DNA of 64,000 nucleotides from Flavobacterium sp. 9R (GCF_902506345.1 NZ_LR733413.1:75739-139738), one strand, 5' to 3'. Numbered from the stretch's first letter, positions 44,995 through 52,909 are shown. The notes: a model not told the origin generated them from the letters alone. Program-made: numbers and translations.

Positions 44995-45570
44995 ATGAAA
45001 ACAACAGTTTTAATCAGAAACAATAAGCAATCCGTATCAATAATGAGAACAATTTTTTTATCTGTACTTTTTGTACTTATGGCGTCACCACTATTTGCTC
45101 AGGGAGCCTTCGATAAATTCGATGGTCAAGACGATGTTACTTCGGTTATCGTCAATAAAAAAATGTTCGAAATGATGAGTAAAGTCAAAGTAGATGCCTC
45201 CGACAAAGAAATGCAGCAATACCATCGTTTGATTAAAAAGTTAGATAACCTAAAGGTCTTTACTACCAAAAGTTCTCGTGTTGAAGCGGAAATGAAAGCA
45301 ACTGCGGAGCGTTATATGAAAACGGCTAATCTAGAAGAACTTATGCGTGTAAACGATAATGGTCGTAGCATTAAAATTTTAGTAAAATCAGGAGCCAAAG
45401 ACACACAAATTAGAGAGCTATTGATGTTTATAGATGGTGGAAAAGGAGAAGATAGTGTATTGATGTCTTTGACAGGAGATTTTGATTTGAATGAAATCTC
45501 TGTATTGACAGATAAAATGCGTTTTCCTGGCGGAGACGATTTGAAAAAAGCTACAAAAGGAAAAAAGTAA
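44995..45570 (+). CDS. DUF4252 family exported protein
   Basis: This is a 191-residue DUF4252 protein, a Bacteroidota family often encoded beside ECF sigma factors. The signal peptide ends at LFAQ; if translation begins at the ATG at 45043 the signal is a standard 20 residues, while the first ATG gives a long polar extension. I report the longer frame. The family core contains KFDGQDDVTSVIVNKKMFEMM, VFTTKSSRVEAEMKATAERYM and LMSLTGDFDLNEISVLTDKM. It begins 12 bases after the anti-sigma gene. A second DUF4252 gene follows at 45793. Function is unknown. Confidence 0.85.
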   Translation: MKTTVLIRNNKQSVSIMRTIFLSVLFVLMASPLFAQGAFDKFDGQDDVTSVIVNKKMFEMMSKVKVDASDKEMQQYHRLIKKLDNLKVFTTKSSRVEAEMKATAERYMKTANLEELMRVNDNGRSIKILVKSGAKDTQIRELLMFIDGGKGEDSVLMSLTGDFDLNEISVLTDKMRFPGGDDLKKATKGKK

Positions 45571-45658
45571 TAACTAGTGCTTAGTCGTTAGTGATTAGTA
45601 ATCGAGTTCTTGTTTTTGATGCTGGTTTCTAATCCAAGATATAGGATTCCAATTCCTG

Positions 45659-45677
45659 CAAGGTTTTCAAAACCTTG
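45659..45677. repeat. Intergenic palindrome CAAGGTTTT-C-AAAACCTTG
   Basis: Nine-base perfect arms around one base. I recall similar AAGGTTTTCAAAACCTTG palindromes between genes in other Bacteroidota. It lies in the 222-base gap between the two DUF4252 genes, which also starts with a 7-bp-period TTAGTNN stretch after the stop codon. Confidence 0.55.
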
Positions 45678-45792
45678 TAGGTCTGTTTTCAGAATCTTAA
45701 AGTACGAAAACAAAAAAACTAAAAGAATTGGAATAAACTTAGAGTTAAGAATATTCAAAATGGAACGCTATTAATATAAAAAAGGTAAAAAA

Positions 45793-46332
45793 ATGAAAGC
45801 AGTAGTTGGTTTGGCTATTTTCCTATGCCTGTGGTTGACAAGTTGTAACTCTGAACCGAGTTTGCAAAAGTATTTTGTAGAAAATACAGAAAATAAAAAT
45901 TTCATAGCGTTTGATATTTCCTCTTCGATTTTGAATGTGGATAAAACGAAACTCTCTCTAGAGCAGCAACAAGCCTTACAATCGTTTGAAAAAATAAATA
46001 TTTTGGCTTTCAAGCGCAATCCAAATAATACTGCTGAGTTCGAAACTGAGCGCGCCAAATTAAACGGAATCTTGAAAAACCCAAAGTACCAACAACTTAT
46101 GAAAATTGGTTCTGGTAAAGAAGGTGCTTCGGTAAGTTTTGTAGGAGCAGATGAGCATATCGAAGAGTTTATTTTATTTGCCAACCAAAAAGAAACCGGT
46201 TTTGCAGTAGTTCGGGTGTTAGGTAAAGACATGAATCCTACCCATATTATGAATATGATGTCCGTTTTGCAGCAATCAAAAATCGATTTGGATCAGTTGA
46301 AACCGTTACAGGAATTGTTGAAGAAGCAATAA
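45793..46332 (+). CDS. DUF4252 family lipoprotein
   Basis: This is a 179-residue lipoprotein with a lipobox at C18 (LTSC). It appears to be a second, divergent DUF4252 member: FIAFDISSSILNVDKTKLSLEQQQAL matches the start of the family domain and EFILFANQKETGFAVVRVLGKDMNP matches its end. It likely works with the preceding DUF4252 protein and the sigma/anti-sigma pair. It is separated from its neighbour by 222 bases of repeats but lies on the same strand. A terminator that also overlaps the next gene's stop follows. Confidence 0.8.
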   Translation: MKAVVGLAIFLCLWLTSCNSEPSLQKYFVENTENKNFIAFDISSSILNVDKTKLSLEQQQALQSFEKINILAFKRNPNNTAEFETERAKLNGILKNPKYQQLMKIGSGKEGASVSFVGADEHIEEFILFANQKETGFAVVRVLGKDMNPTHIMNMMSVLQQSKIDLDQLKPLQELLKKQ

Positions 46333-46353
46333 TTTCAGATAATTATCAATAAG

Positions 46354-46383
46354 AACGGCTGGCGAATTGCTAGCCGTTTTTTT
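46354..46383. terminator. Bidirectional terminator overlapping the MobA-like stop codon
   Basis: Ten-base arms (46354-46363 and 46369-46378) with one wobble pair, then T to 46383. The stop codon of the minus-strand nucleotidyltransferase gene (46370-46372) lies inside the right arm. Confidence 0.8.
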
Positions 46384-46996
46384 GTTGATACGTTTCCCAA
46401 TCCTCAGGTGTATTCAGATTTAGGATTACCTCTGAATTTTCAACGGGTACAATGCCAATCATTGACGAAGGACAAGCTTTAATCAAATAATCCAACCGAC
46501 TGTTGCTGGAATCCAGTTGAAGTAGTGGTCTCCAAAACGAAGCGGCCATAACGATAGGATGTCCGTTTTTGCCTTTGTAATTAGGGACAACAATGGCTTG
46601 CTGTTTTTCTAAAAGTAGTTGTAGGGTTTCGTCTTTGGGTATAGGAACATCAATGGGGCAGAATAATATAGTTTTAGGTTCTTCTATTTGAGAAAGAACC
46701 GTTTGTAAGCTCGAAAAAGAACCTCTTTCAGGGTTGGGATTTACAATGGCTCGAATGTTGAGATTTAAGTAAGTAATAGGTGCTTGTAAAGCTGAGGTTA
46801 ACCAAGGTAGCTTCTCACAATAAGTAGACGTATGAAAACCCAATACGATATAAACTTCGGTACCACCAGCGGAAGCTATGCTTTTTAATTGGGTTTCGAG
46901 CCAATATTCTTCTTTGTTGAATAGTAATCCTTTGGGTTGCCCCATTCGTTCTGATTTTCCTCCTGCCAATAGTACAAAAGCAACATTATTTTTCAT
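46370..46996 (-). CDS. MobA/MocA-like nucleotidyltransferase
   Basis: This is a 208-residue NTP transferase of the MobA/MocA group, which adds a nucleotide to the molybdenum cofactor (CMP or GMP). The N-terminal nucleotide-binding loop is LLAGGKSERMGQPKGLL, followed by FCPIDVPIP with the metal-binding aspartate and VPNYKGKNGHPIVM. It starts at MKNNVAFVLLAGG (46996); a longer frame to 47035 lies inside the XdhC gene. The start overlaps the xdhC-like gene by 11 bases, so they are coupled. Next to a molybdenum hydroxylase, CMP transfer (MocA role) is the better guess. Confidence 0.85.
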   Translation of the reverse strand: MKNNVAFVLLAGGKSERMGQPKGLLFNKEEYWLETQLKSIASAGGTEVYIVLGFHTSTYCEKLPWLTSALQAPITYLNLNIRAIVNPNPERGSFSSLQTVLSQIEEPKTILFCPIDVPIPKDETLQLLLEKQQAIVVPNYKGKNGHPIVMAASFWRPLLQLDSSNSRLDYLIKACPSSMIGIVPVENSEVILNLNTPEDWETYQQKNG

Positions 46997-47747
46997 AGTA
47001 CACTTGTAGTAATTGGGCAGCAATGCTAATGGCAATTTCTTTTGGAGTATGACCTCCCAAGTCTAATCCAACGGGGCAATGCACCGGATTCATACCTGAT
47101 TCAAAACCCAATTCGTCTCTAAGCATATGATGGAATTTATTGCGTTTGGTTTTGCTACCAATGAGGCCAATGAATTTTGTGCTTTCAGCTAGGCATAGGG
47201 CAGTGATTTCAAAATCCAATTTATGGTCGTGGGTAACAATGATGGCATAACAATTTGGCCCCCAATGTACAGTGCTTTTATACAAATCAAAAGGAACAGC
47301 GCTATAGGTTACGGAAGAGGGAACTGACAAGGTGCTTTCCCATTGTTCTCTTGTATCCAATAGTGTGATTTGAAACGGGGTATTGGCTAAAACTTCGCAC
47401 AAGGCAACGCCAATATGGCCTGCGCCAAAGAGATACAGTTCTGGATTTTGATTCATAGGTTCGATTAAAAGGGTTACTTTACCGCCGCAGCATTGCTCGA
47501 ATTCGGGTCCTAACGTATAAGTAGTAGATTGAATTTGATTTTCTTGAATGGCTTTTTGGGCTTGAGTGATGATATGAAATTCTAGTTTCCCTCCTCCAAT
47601 GGTGCCAAAAATCTCTTTTTGATGGGTTACAATCATTTTTGAGCCTATTTTACAAGGAGCTGAGCCCAACACTTGAGTTACAGTGACCAAGGCAACCGGT
47701 GTTTTGGAGGTTTTGAAAGTATGCAATAGTGTAATCCAATCGTTCAT
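46986..47747 (-). CDS. XdhC/CoxI family molybdenum cofactor maturation factor
   Basis: This is a 253-residue XdhC-type protein that binds mature molybdenum cofactor and helps insert it into xanthine-dehydrogenase-family enzymes. The N-terminal domain has VTVTQVLGSAPCKIGSKMIV and GTIGGGKLE, then EQCCGGKVTLLIEP. The C-terminal Rossmann-like domain has LFGAGHIGVAL and FIGLIGSKTKRNKF, ending with GHTPKEIAISIAAQL. It is followed with overlap by the MobA-like gene and preceded, after a REP-like repeat, by the hydroxylase subunits, making a functional cluster. Confidence 0.92.
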   Translation of the reverse strand: MNDWITLLHTFKTSKTPVALVTVTQVLGSAPCKIGSKMIVTHQKEIFGTIGGGKLEFHIITQAQKAIQENQIQSTTYTLGPEFEQCCGGKVTLLIEPMNQNPELYLFGAGHIGVALCEVLANTPFQITLLDTREQWESTLSVPSSVTYSAVPFDLYKSTVHWGPNCYAIIVTHDHKLDFEITALCLAESTKFIGLIGSKTKRNKFHHMLRDELGFESGMNPVHCPVGLDLGGHTPKEIAISIAAQLLQVYYEK

Positions 47748-47768
47748 ATAGGAATGGGAAATGTTTTT

Positions 47769-47932
47769 GCGTTAGGGATTGCTTCGCCAGTTCGCTTAGC
47801 TCGTGTGAAGTGGAAAACCTTTTTGTACCCGTAGCCATTGCGAAGGGTATAAAAAGTTTGGGAACGGATAGCCCGACCCCGAGGAGCAGTGACTTGTGGT
47901 TTAGTAAAGTCGTGTGCCTCGGGGGAACGCCC
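47769..47932 (-). repeat. REP-like dispersed repeat, copy D (largest)
   Basis: In reverse complement it reads GGGGCGTTCCCC, a long hairpin CCGAGGC...CCTCGG, GTCGGGCTATCCGTTCCC, a second hairpin around ATACCC...GGGTA, AAAGGTTTTCCACTTC, and ATCCCTAACGC. It fills the gap between the hydroxylase and xdhC-like genes and shares end blocks with copies A-C. Confidence 0.75.
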
Positions 47933-47938
47933 CACAAA

Positions 47939-50122
47939 TTATCCTACGATTTCATAATCAATTAAAGGTAAGTTATAGTATTTTTTTCCGGTGAGTTGAA
48001 ACAAGGCATTGACGATGGCTGGTGCGATTACCGGTACGCCAGGTTCGCCTACACCAGTTGGATTTTCGGTGCTTTCTACAATTTCAACGTGTATTTTTGG
48101 CGCTTCGTTCATACGGATTAAAGGATAATCACTAAAGCTGTTTTGTTCTATGGCGCCGTCTTTGGCGGTGATTTTGCCGTAATAGGTCAAAGACATTCCG
48201 AAAATAGCCGCACCTTCTAATTGTGCTTTTACCGTATCGCGATTGATGACGGTACCACAATCGATAACAGTGTACACATTGTGAACTTTTACCTTATTGT
48301 TGATGAAAGACACTTCGACCACAGAGGCGACATAGGAATAAAAACTGTATTGAACCGCGATACCAAAGGCGTGACCTTGAGGTAAAGCTTTTCCGTAGTT
48401 GGCATTTTTTGCAGCTTGTCGCAAGACGTGTTTCATTCTTGCCGTGTTGTATTTTATGGCGTCTTGTGTGTTTTCAATGCGGTCAGGTCCGATGAGGTTC
48501 AAGCGGAATTCCAAAGGGTCTTTTTTAGCGGCATACGCTAATTCGTTGGCAAAAACATTTACAGAAAAACCGTGAGGAATATTGATAACAGAACGCATCC
48601 ATCCGATTCGGACGTGAGCGGGCGCTTTGCCTGTTTCGACTTTAAAATTGGGAACGTCTAACGGTATGTCTGTGGCACTTCCAGCTTCCCATTCGGCAGG
48701 ATATTCGGTACCGGGCACAAAAGTAGACATAATAGAAGGTAGTGCGAAACGGTGCAGCCAAGCGGTTACATTGCCTTGAGCATCCAAAGCAGCTTTGAGA
48801 TATTGGGCACTTTCGGTATGATAATAACCGTGTTTGATTTCGTCTTCTCGGGTCCAAACTACTTGCACGGGTGCGTTGATAACTTTCGAAACCATTACAG
48901 CTTCTACGATATAATCGGGTTTTGATTTACGCCCAAAACCTCCGCCAAGAAAGGTAATATTTACTGAAACCTTGTCTAAAGGAATTTTTAAATAATCGGC
49001 CACTTCTTTACGAGCGGTTTGCGGGTCTTGAGTAGGCGCCCAAACTTCGCAAGAATCGCCTTTTACCCAAGCAACAGCATTGGGAACTTCCATTGGGGCG
49101 TGCGCCAATAAAGGCAATTGTATGGTGCTCTCGACAATTTGATGTGCTTTGGCAAAAGCTTGATCTACATCGCCAATCGATTTGGCTACTTTTGCGGGTT
49201 GCAATAGGCCATCTGAGATTGTTTTTTGATAATCGGCAGAGCTATAAGTTGCATTGGGGCCATAATTCCATTCTATAGTTAAGGCTTTCTTGCCTTCAAA
49301 GGCAGCCCACGTATTAGAAGCAATTACGGCTACACCACCCAAAGGGCCAAATGGTTTCGCAATTCTTGGGATTTCGATGACATCAATCACTCCACGAATT
49401 TTGAGCGCTGCTTTTTTATCGAATGATTTTACAGTGCCAAAAGTGACTGGACAACGGGCAATGGCCACGAATTTCATATTGGGGATTCTTTTGTCAATAC
49501 CAAAGACAGCGCTTCCGTTGGCATAGTTGGCAACATCAACACTTTTTAAGGTTTTACCAATATATTTAAAGTCTTTTGGGTTTTTTAATGTAACGTTTTT
49601 AGGCAATTCTAAAGTTTTGGCAGTGGCAGCGAGTTCGCCAAATCCTAATTTTTTACCACTGCTGTGTACTATAAAATGATGTTGGGCGATACACTCCGTT
49701 TCTGGAACATTCCATTTTTGAGCGGCAGCAGTAATGAGTAAAGCCTTGGCTGTAGCGCCCATTTTTCGCATAGTGTCATAAAGGTATAGGATACTTCGAG
49801 AGCCATCAGTATTTTGATCGCCATATTTTGTGTCTCCCAAAGCTTGTTGCACCACTACTTTGGACCAATCAGCTTCCATTTCGTCAGCTATAATTGAGGG
49901 TAACGATGTACGAACGCCATTCCCCATTTCAGAACGTGAAGCGATAAGCGTCAGCGTGCCATCCGTTTGCAAGTAGACAAACAGATTGGGGTTGAAAGTT
50001 TCTATGGTTGAGGTTGATTCAGAAGCAAATAAGGAGCTATTTGCAGCTAATAATAATCCGCCAGATGCCAATCCAATGGTTTTGACAAAATCACGTCGAC
50101 TGTAGTTTTGAATTGCCTTCAT
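47939..50122 (-). CDS. Molybdopterin-binding subunit of a xanthine dehydrogenase-family oxidase (IorB-like)
   Basis: This is the 727-residue large subunit of a molybdenum hydroxylase of the isoquinoline 1-oxidoreductase/aldehyde oxidase type. The N-terminus has a twin-arginine signal (SRRDFVK at 8-14 then a hydrophobic stretch), so the folded, cofactor-loaded enzyme is sent to the periplasm. The body shows SRSEMGNGVRTSLPSIIADEME, FLGGGFGRKSKPD, HVRIGWMRSV and GVGEPGVPVIAPAI with the active-site glutamate. The substrate is probably an aldehyde or N-heterocycle. The start overlaps the iron-sulfur subunit stop by one base. Confidence 0.92.
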   Translation of the reverse strand: MKAIQNYSRRDFVKTIGLASGGLLLAANSSLFASESTSTIETFNPNLFVYLQTDGTLTLIASRSEMGNGVRTSLPSIIADEMEADWSKVVVQQALGDTKYGDQNTDGSRSILYLYDTMRKMGATAKALLITAAAQKWNVPETECIAQHHFIVHSSGKKLGFGELAATAKTLELPKNVTLKNPKDFKYIGKTLKSVDVANYANGSAVFGIDKRIPNMKFVAIARCPVTFGTVKSFDKKAALKIRGVIDVIEIPRIAKPFGPLGGVAVIASNTWAAFEGKKALTIEWNYGPNATYSSADYQKTISDGLLQPAKVAKSIGDVDQAFAKAHQIVESTIQLPLLAHAPMEVPNAVAWVKGDSCEVWAPTQDPQTARKEVADYLKIPLDKVSVNITFLGGGFGRKSKPDYIVEAVMVSKVINAPVQVVWTREDEIKHGYYHTESAQYLKAALDAQGNVTAWLHRFALPSIMSTFVPGTEYPAEWEAGSATDIPLDVPNFKVETGKAPAHVRIGWMRSVINIPHGFSVNVFANELAYAAKKDPLEFRLNLIGPDRIENTQDAIKYNTARMKHVLRQAAKNANYGKALPQGHAFGIAVQYSFYSYVASVVEVSFINNKVKVHNVYTVIDCGTVINRDTVKAQLEGAAIFGMSLTYYGKITAKDGAIEQNSFSDYPLIRMNEAPKIHVEIVESTENPTGVGEPGVPVIAPAIVNALFQLTGKKYYNLPLIDYEIVG

Positions 50123-50583
50123 TATTTCCCTTGTTTTTTGAGTTCAACGGTATGTTGTATTGCATTTTTAATACGTTGATACGTGCCACATCTACACAAA
50201 TTGCCAGACATAGCGTCATCAATTTCTGTCTCAGAAGGCGATGGGTTCGAATTAAGTAAGGAAGTTGCTGTAATCAATTGACCAGGTTGGCAATAGCCAC
50301 ATTGTGGTACATTGTACTCAGCCCAAGCTTCTTGTAAGAGTTGTAAATTGGGACTACTACCTTCGATTGTGATGATTTTTTTGCCTTTGGCATCGCTTAC
50401 GGGAGTCAAACACGAATACGTTGCTTCGTTATTGATCAGGATTTTACAAGCGCCACAAGCGCCGATACCGCAGCCAAATTTAGTGCCCGTTAATCCGATT
50501 ATGTCGCGAATTGCCCACAATAAAGGCATTTCGGGAGCAACATCGAGATTGTATTTTTTACCATTGATATCGAGTGTGACCAT
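50122..50583 (-). CDS. (2Fe-2S)-binding subunit of a molybdenum hydroxylase (IorA-like)
   Basis: This is the 153-residue small subunit that carries electrons for the IorB-like partner. The N-terminal plant-ferredoxin fold binds one cluster through C38, C43, C46 and C58. The C-terminal helical domain binds the second through C95, C98, C130 and C132 (QCGYCQPG and CRCG). All eight ligands are present. It has no signal of its own; small subunits usually ride with the Tat-exported large subunit. It is the first gene of the cluster and overlaps the next by one base. Confidence 0.95.
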   Translation of the reverse strand: MVTLDINGKKYNLDVAPEMPLLWAIRDIIGLTGTKFGCGIGACGACKILINNEATYSCLTPVSDAKGKKIITIEGSSPNLQLLQEAWAEYNVPQCGYCQPGQLITATSLLNSNPSPSETEIDDAMSGNLCRCGTYQRIKNAIQHTVELKKQGK

Positions 50584-50720
50584 AACAAGAAAAATAAAGT
50601 TAGACGGTACAAGTTACACTTTTTTTGTGGAGATGCTATAGTCTTTTATTTAGAGATTGTTGTTTCGTCAAGTGGAAGTTTAGATTATGCTAGCCAACAT
50701 ATTTTCAATGTAGTTGTTTT

Positions 50721-50753
50721 TTGGACTGCTAAAGCTTAAAAGCTGTAACTTTG
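50721..50753 (+). promoter_or_regulatory. Predicted promoter of the DUF421 gene
   Basis: TTG (50721-50723), 22 bases, then TAACTTTG (50746-50753), about 50 bases before the ATG. Confidence 0.45.
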
Positions 50754-50805
50754 GTTTTGTCTATTTTACTTTAATCTTGGCTTTAATCAGTAATCTTTCA
50801 ACAGT

Positions 50806-51324
50806 ATGAATAATCCTTATCTTGATGTTGTTTTTAGAAGTGTAGCTGTTTATCTGTTCATGATCATTGCGCTTCGTGTTTTTGGGAAAAAGCAATTATC
50901 GCAGCTAAATACGGCCGATGTAATTTTGATTTTATTAATTAGTAATTCGGTTCAAAATGCAATGGTGGGGAGCAATGTTTCTCTTATGGGCGGAATACTT
51001 GCTGCTTTGTCCTTGTTTGTTATGAATCTGATTTTTAAAAAGTTGGTATTCAAGTCTGAATTGATCAAAAACTGGATACAAGATAAGCCTGAAATTTTAG
51101 TTCATAATGGTAAAATTGAATTTGAGACTGTGGCCAAATTAGGAATCACTTCCGAAGAGTTAGAGGAGGTAATGCGGGAACACGGGATTGAGCATTTTAG
51201 AGATATCAAGTTAGCGATGCTTGAAATTGATGGGGATATTAGTATGATTTCAGGCAACACTACTTTGCGACAAACCCATCATAAACGAAAAATCCATAAA
51301 TCACTCGGTGAAGTGGGGGAGTAA
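50806..51324 (+). CDS. DUF421 (YetF-like) membrane protein
   Basis: This is a 172-residue protein of the DUF421/YetF family. Two or three transmembrane segments lie within residues 8-75 (VAVYLFMIIALRVFGKKQLSQL, then ADVILILLISNSVQNAMVG). A cytoplasmic domain follows, with KPEILVHNGKIEFETVAKLGITSEELEEVMREHGI and LAMLEIDGDISMI, the typical DUF421 signature. In Bacillus the family is linked to envelope stress, but the molecular function is not settled. It is monocistronic and ends at a strong terminator shared with the tRNA cluster on the other strand. Confidence 0.9.
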   Translation: MNNPYLDVVFRSVAVYLFMIIALRVFGKKQLSQLNTADVILILLISNSVQNAMVGSNVSLMGGILAALSLFVMNLIFKKLVFKSELIKNWIQDKPEILVHNGKIEFETVAKLGITSEELEEVMREHGIEHFRDIKLAMLEIDGDISMISGNTTLRQTHHKRKIHKSLGEVGE

Positions 51325-51346
51325 CAAATCGCAAAAGATATAAATT

Positions 51347-51383
51347 AAAAAAGGTATAAATGAATTTCATTTATACCTTTTTT
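51347..51383. terminator. Bidirectional terminator between the DUF421 gene and the tRNA cluster
   Basis: Seventeen-base perfect arms (51347-51363 and 51367-51383) with A and T runs at the ends. It is only two bases from the 3' end of tRNA-Leu on the minus strand. Confidence 0.9.
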
Positions 51384-51385
51384 TG

Positions 51386-51468
51386 TGACCACGGTGGGAT
51401 TTGAACCCACACGCCCTTACGAGCACCACCCCCTCAAGATGGCAAGTCTACCGTTTCTCCACGTGGCC
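51386..51468 (-). tRNA. tRNA-Leu (anticodon GAG)
   Basis: The minus strand folds into a class II tRNA of 83 bases. The acceptor stem GGCCACG pairs with CGTGGTC. The anticodon stem CCATC pairs with GGTGG around the loop TTGAGGG, giving anticodon GAG. A variable arm (TGCTCGTAAGGGCG) and the T arm GTGGGTTCAAATCCCAC follow. CCA is not encoded. It is the last gene of a three-tRNA transcript. Confidence 0.95.
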
Positions 51469-51479
51469 GTCAAATAAAA

Positions 51480-51509
51480 AAAGGTCATTCGCCGTGGCGA
51501 ACAACCTTT
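51480..51509. repeat. Palindromic hairpin between tRNA-Lys and tRNA-Leu
   Basis: AAAGGT and ACCTTT enclose the palindrome TTCGCCGTGGCGAA (51488-51501). It lies between two tRNA genes and belongs with other CGCC/GGCG palindromes at 29185, 38485 and possibly 21754. It may guide processing of the tRNA precursor or be a small mobile repeat. Confidence 0.7.
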
Positions 51510-51510
51510 G

Positions 51511-51583
51511 TGACCCGACTGGGGCTCGAACCCAGGACCCCATCATTAAAAGTGATGTGCTCTACCGACTGAGCTATCGAGTC
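51511..51583 (-). tRNA. tRNA-Lys (anticodon TTT), copy 1
   Basis: This is a 73-base class I tRNA on the minus strand. The acceptor stem GACTCGA pairs with the 3' strand TCGGGTC, including wobble. The anticodon stem CATCA/TGATG encloses CTTTTAA, giving anticodon TTT. The T arm is CTGGGTTCGAGCCCCAG. CCA is not encoded. Its sequence is identical to the copy at 51622-51694. Confidence 0.96.
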
Positions 51584-51621
51584 AATCATTCAAGAAACTA
51601 ATGCGTAGTTCACAGTATTTG

Positions 51622-51694
51622 TGACCCGACTGGGGCTCGAACCCAGGACCCCATCATTAAAAGTGATGTGCTCTACCGACTGAGCTATCGAGTC
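51622..51694 (-). tRNA. tRNA-Lys (anticodon TTT), copy 2
   Basis: Identical to the copy at 51511-51583 and first in the transcript. A near-consensus promoter lies 24 bases upstream. The duplicated gene probably meets the high demand for AAA codons in this AT-rich genome. Confidence 0.96.
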
Positions 51695-51717
51695 ATTTCG
51701 TTTCTTGAATGCGGGTG

Positions 51718-51749
51718 CAAATATACGTACTTTTTTTTCAAGTTTCAAA
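51718..51749 (-). promoter_or_regulatory. Promoter of the tRNA cluster
   Basis: On the minus strand TTTG (51749-51746), 20 bases, then TATATTTG (51725-51718) fit the Bacteroidota consensus at both elements. The expected start is about 17 bases before tRNA-Lys copy 2. Confidence 0.65.
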
Positions 51750-51761
51750 GCAATTTTATTA

Positions 51762-51769
51762 TAAATTTG
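51762..51769 (+). promoter_or_regulatory. Predicted -7 element of aroK
   Basis: TAAATTTG fits the consensus about 50 bases before the aroK start and is divergent from the tRNA promoter. No -33 TTG is evident. Confidence 0.4.
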
Positions 51770-51820
51770 TCTTTTTTAATCAAAAAGTCACAATGCCTTA
51801 ATTAGTAAGGTTTTATTGCC

Positions 51821-52339
51821 ATGAAAAAAATTGTATTATTAGGGTATATGGGTTGCGGGAAGTCAACCATAGCCAATAATTTGTCTGAAAAAACGAGTCT
51901 TCCCTTTTTAGATTTGGATCATTATATAGAAGAAACGACAAAAATGTCAATCAAAGAGCTCTTTGAGAAGCGAGGAGAAGTGTATTTTCGTAAATTGGAA
52001 CACGATGCATTCAAAACGCTTTTGGATGAAGAAAAGACAATTATATTGGGTCTTGGTGGGGGAACTCCTTGTTATGCTAATAATCACGAATTTTTGCAAC
52101 GGCCTGATGTAGTCTCAATTTATCTAAAAGCTTCAGTGGCTACTTTGTTCGAAAGATTGTCTAGAAACAAAAGTAAACGTCCCTTAATTGCCAACTTAAA
52201 CGATGGCGAATTAAATGAATTTATCGCTAAACATCTATTCGACAGAAGCTATTATTACAATCAAGCAGAATACAAAGTAGCTGTTGATGGTAAAACAATA
52301 GATGAAACGGTTGATGATATTCTAGCTTTATTAGCTTAA
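51821..52339 (+). CDS. aroK: Shikimate kinase
   Basis: This 172-residue kinase phosphorylates shikimate in the aromatic amino acid pathway. The P-loop GYMGCGKST is at residues 8-16. The shikimate-binding aspartate lies in LDLDHYIE, followed by FRKLEHDAF and the Walker-B-like ILGLGGGTPCY. The lid region is RLSRNKSKRPLI. Length and motifs are normal. Its last nine bases overlap the end of the convergent phosphoribosyltransferase gene. It is a single-gene transcript. Confidence 0.95.
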   Translation: MKKIVLLGYMGCGKSTIANNLSEKTSLPFLDLDHYIEETTKMSIKELFEKRGEVYFRKLEHDAFKTLLDEEKTIILGLGGGTPCYANNHEFLQRPDVVSIYLKASVATLFERLSRNKSKRPLIANLNDGELNEFIAKHLFDRSYYYNQAEYKVAVDGKTIDETVDDILALLA

Positions 52340-52831
52340 ATAGGCATAGCTGTTTCCTGAGTCTTCAAAAACTACTTGAACATGTTCGAACAAGGAAGTA
52401 GATAATGAAATTCCTTTAAAATCAGCTTTTACGGGATATTTTTTGTGATTTCTGTCAATGAGTACCGCTGTTTTGAATTTTTTTAGAGGAACTTCTAAGA
52501 AATGACGAACGGCATAAATTAATGTTGTTCCTGAATTCAAAACGTCATCAACTAAAACCAATCCTTTATTAGTATAGTTTTCTTTAGCCAATGAAGTGCG
52601 AATAGCTAAATCAGGTTGGTGTTTGTTGAGCTCGACTTCGCAAAGCGAAACTTTAATAGGAGCAATCAAGGCCAAAGCAGCAGCGATTTTTTGAGCAAAC
52701 ACAAAGCCGTTTTTGGTAATACCAGCCAATACAATTTCTTCTTCGTCTACAAAGGTTTCGTAGATTTGGTAGGCAATTCGCTTGATTTTGTGTTCTATTT
52801 CTTGATGGGTTAAAATGATATTTTGGCTCAT
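52331..52831 (-). CDS. Phosphoribosyltransferase (PyrR/Hpt-like)
   Basis: This is a 166-residue type I phosphoribosyltransferase. The PRPP-binding motif VLVDDVLNSGTTL lies at about 92-104, preceded by the flexible-loop region and VLAGITKNGFVFAQKIAAAL near the N-terminus. The sequence EVELNKHQPDLAIRTS is reminiscent of PyrR, the uracil phosphoribosyltransferase and pyrimidine regulator, but hypoxanthine-type enzymes are also similar, so the base is uncertain. It is cytoplasmic and overlaps the end of aroK by nine bases tail to tail. No PyrR-type leader is visible nearby. Confidence 0.82.
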   Translation of the reverse strand: MSQNIILTHQEIEHKIKRIAYQIYETFVDEEEIVLAGITKNGFVFAQKIAAALALIAPIKVSLCEVELNKHQPDLAIRTSLAKENYTNKGLVLVDDVLNSGTTLIYAVRHFLEVPLKKFKTAVLIDRNHKKYPVKADFKGISLSTSLFEHVQVVFEDSGNSYAYLS

Positions 52832-52909
52832 AGTTTTTTATTTTGAAAGATACAAAATGGAATTATTTGGGATGGATTTTAGAGATAATTTTTTTAGAAG
52901 TTTAGCTTA

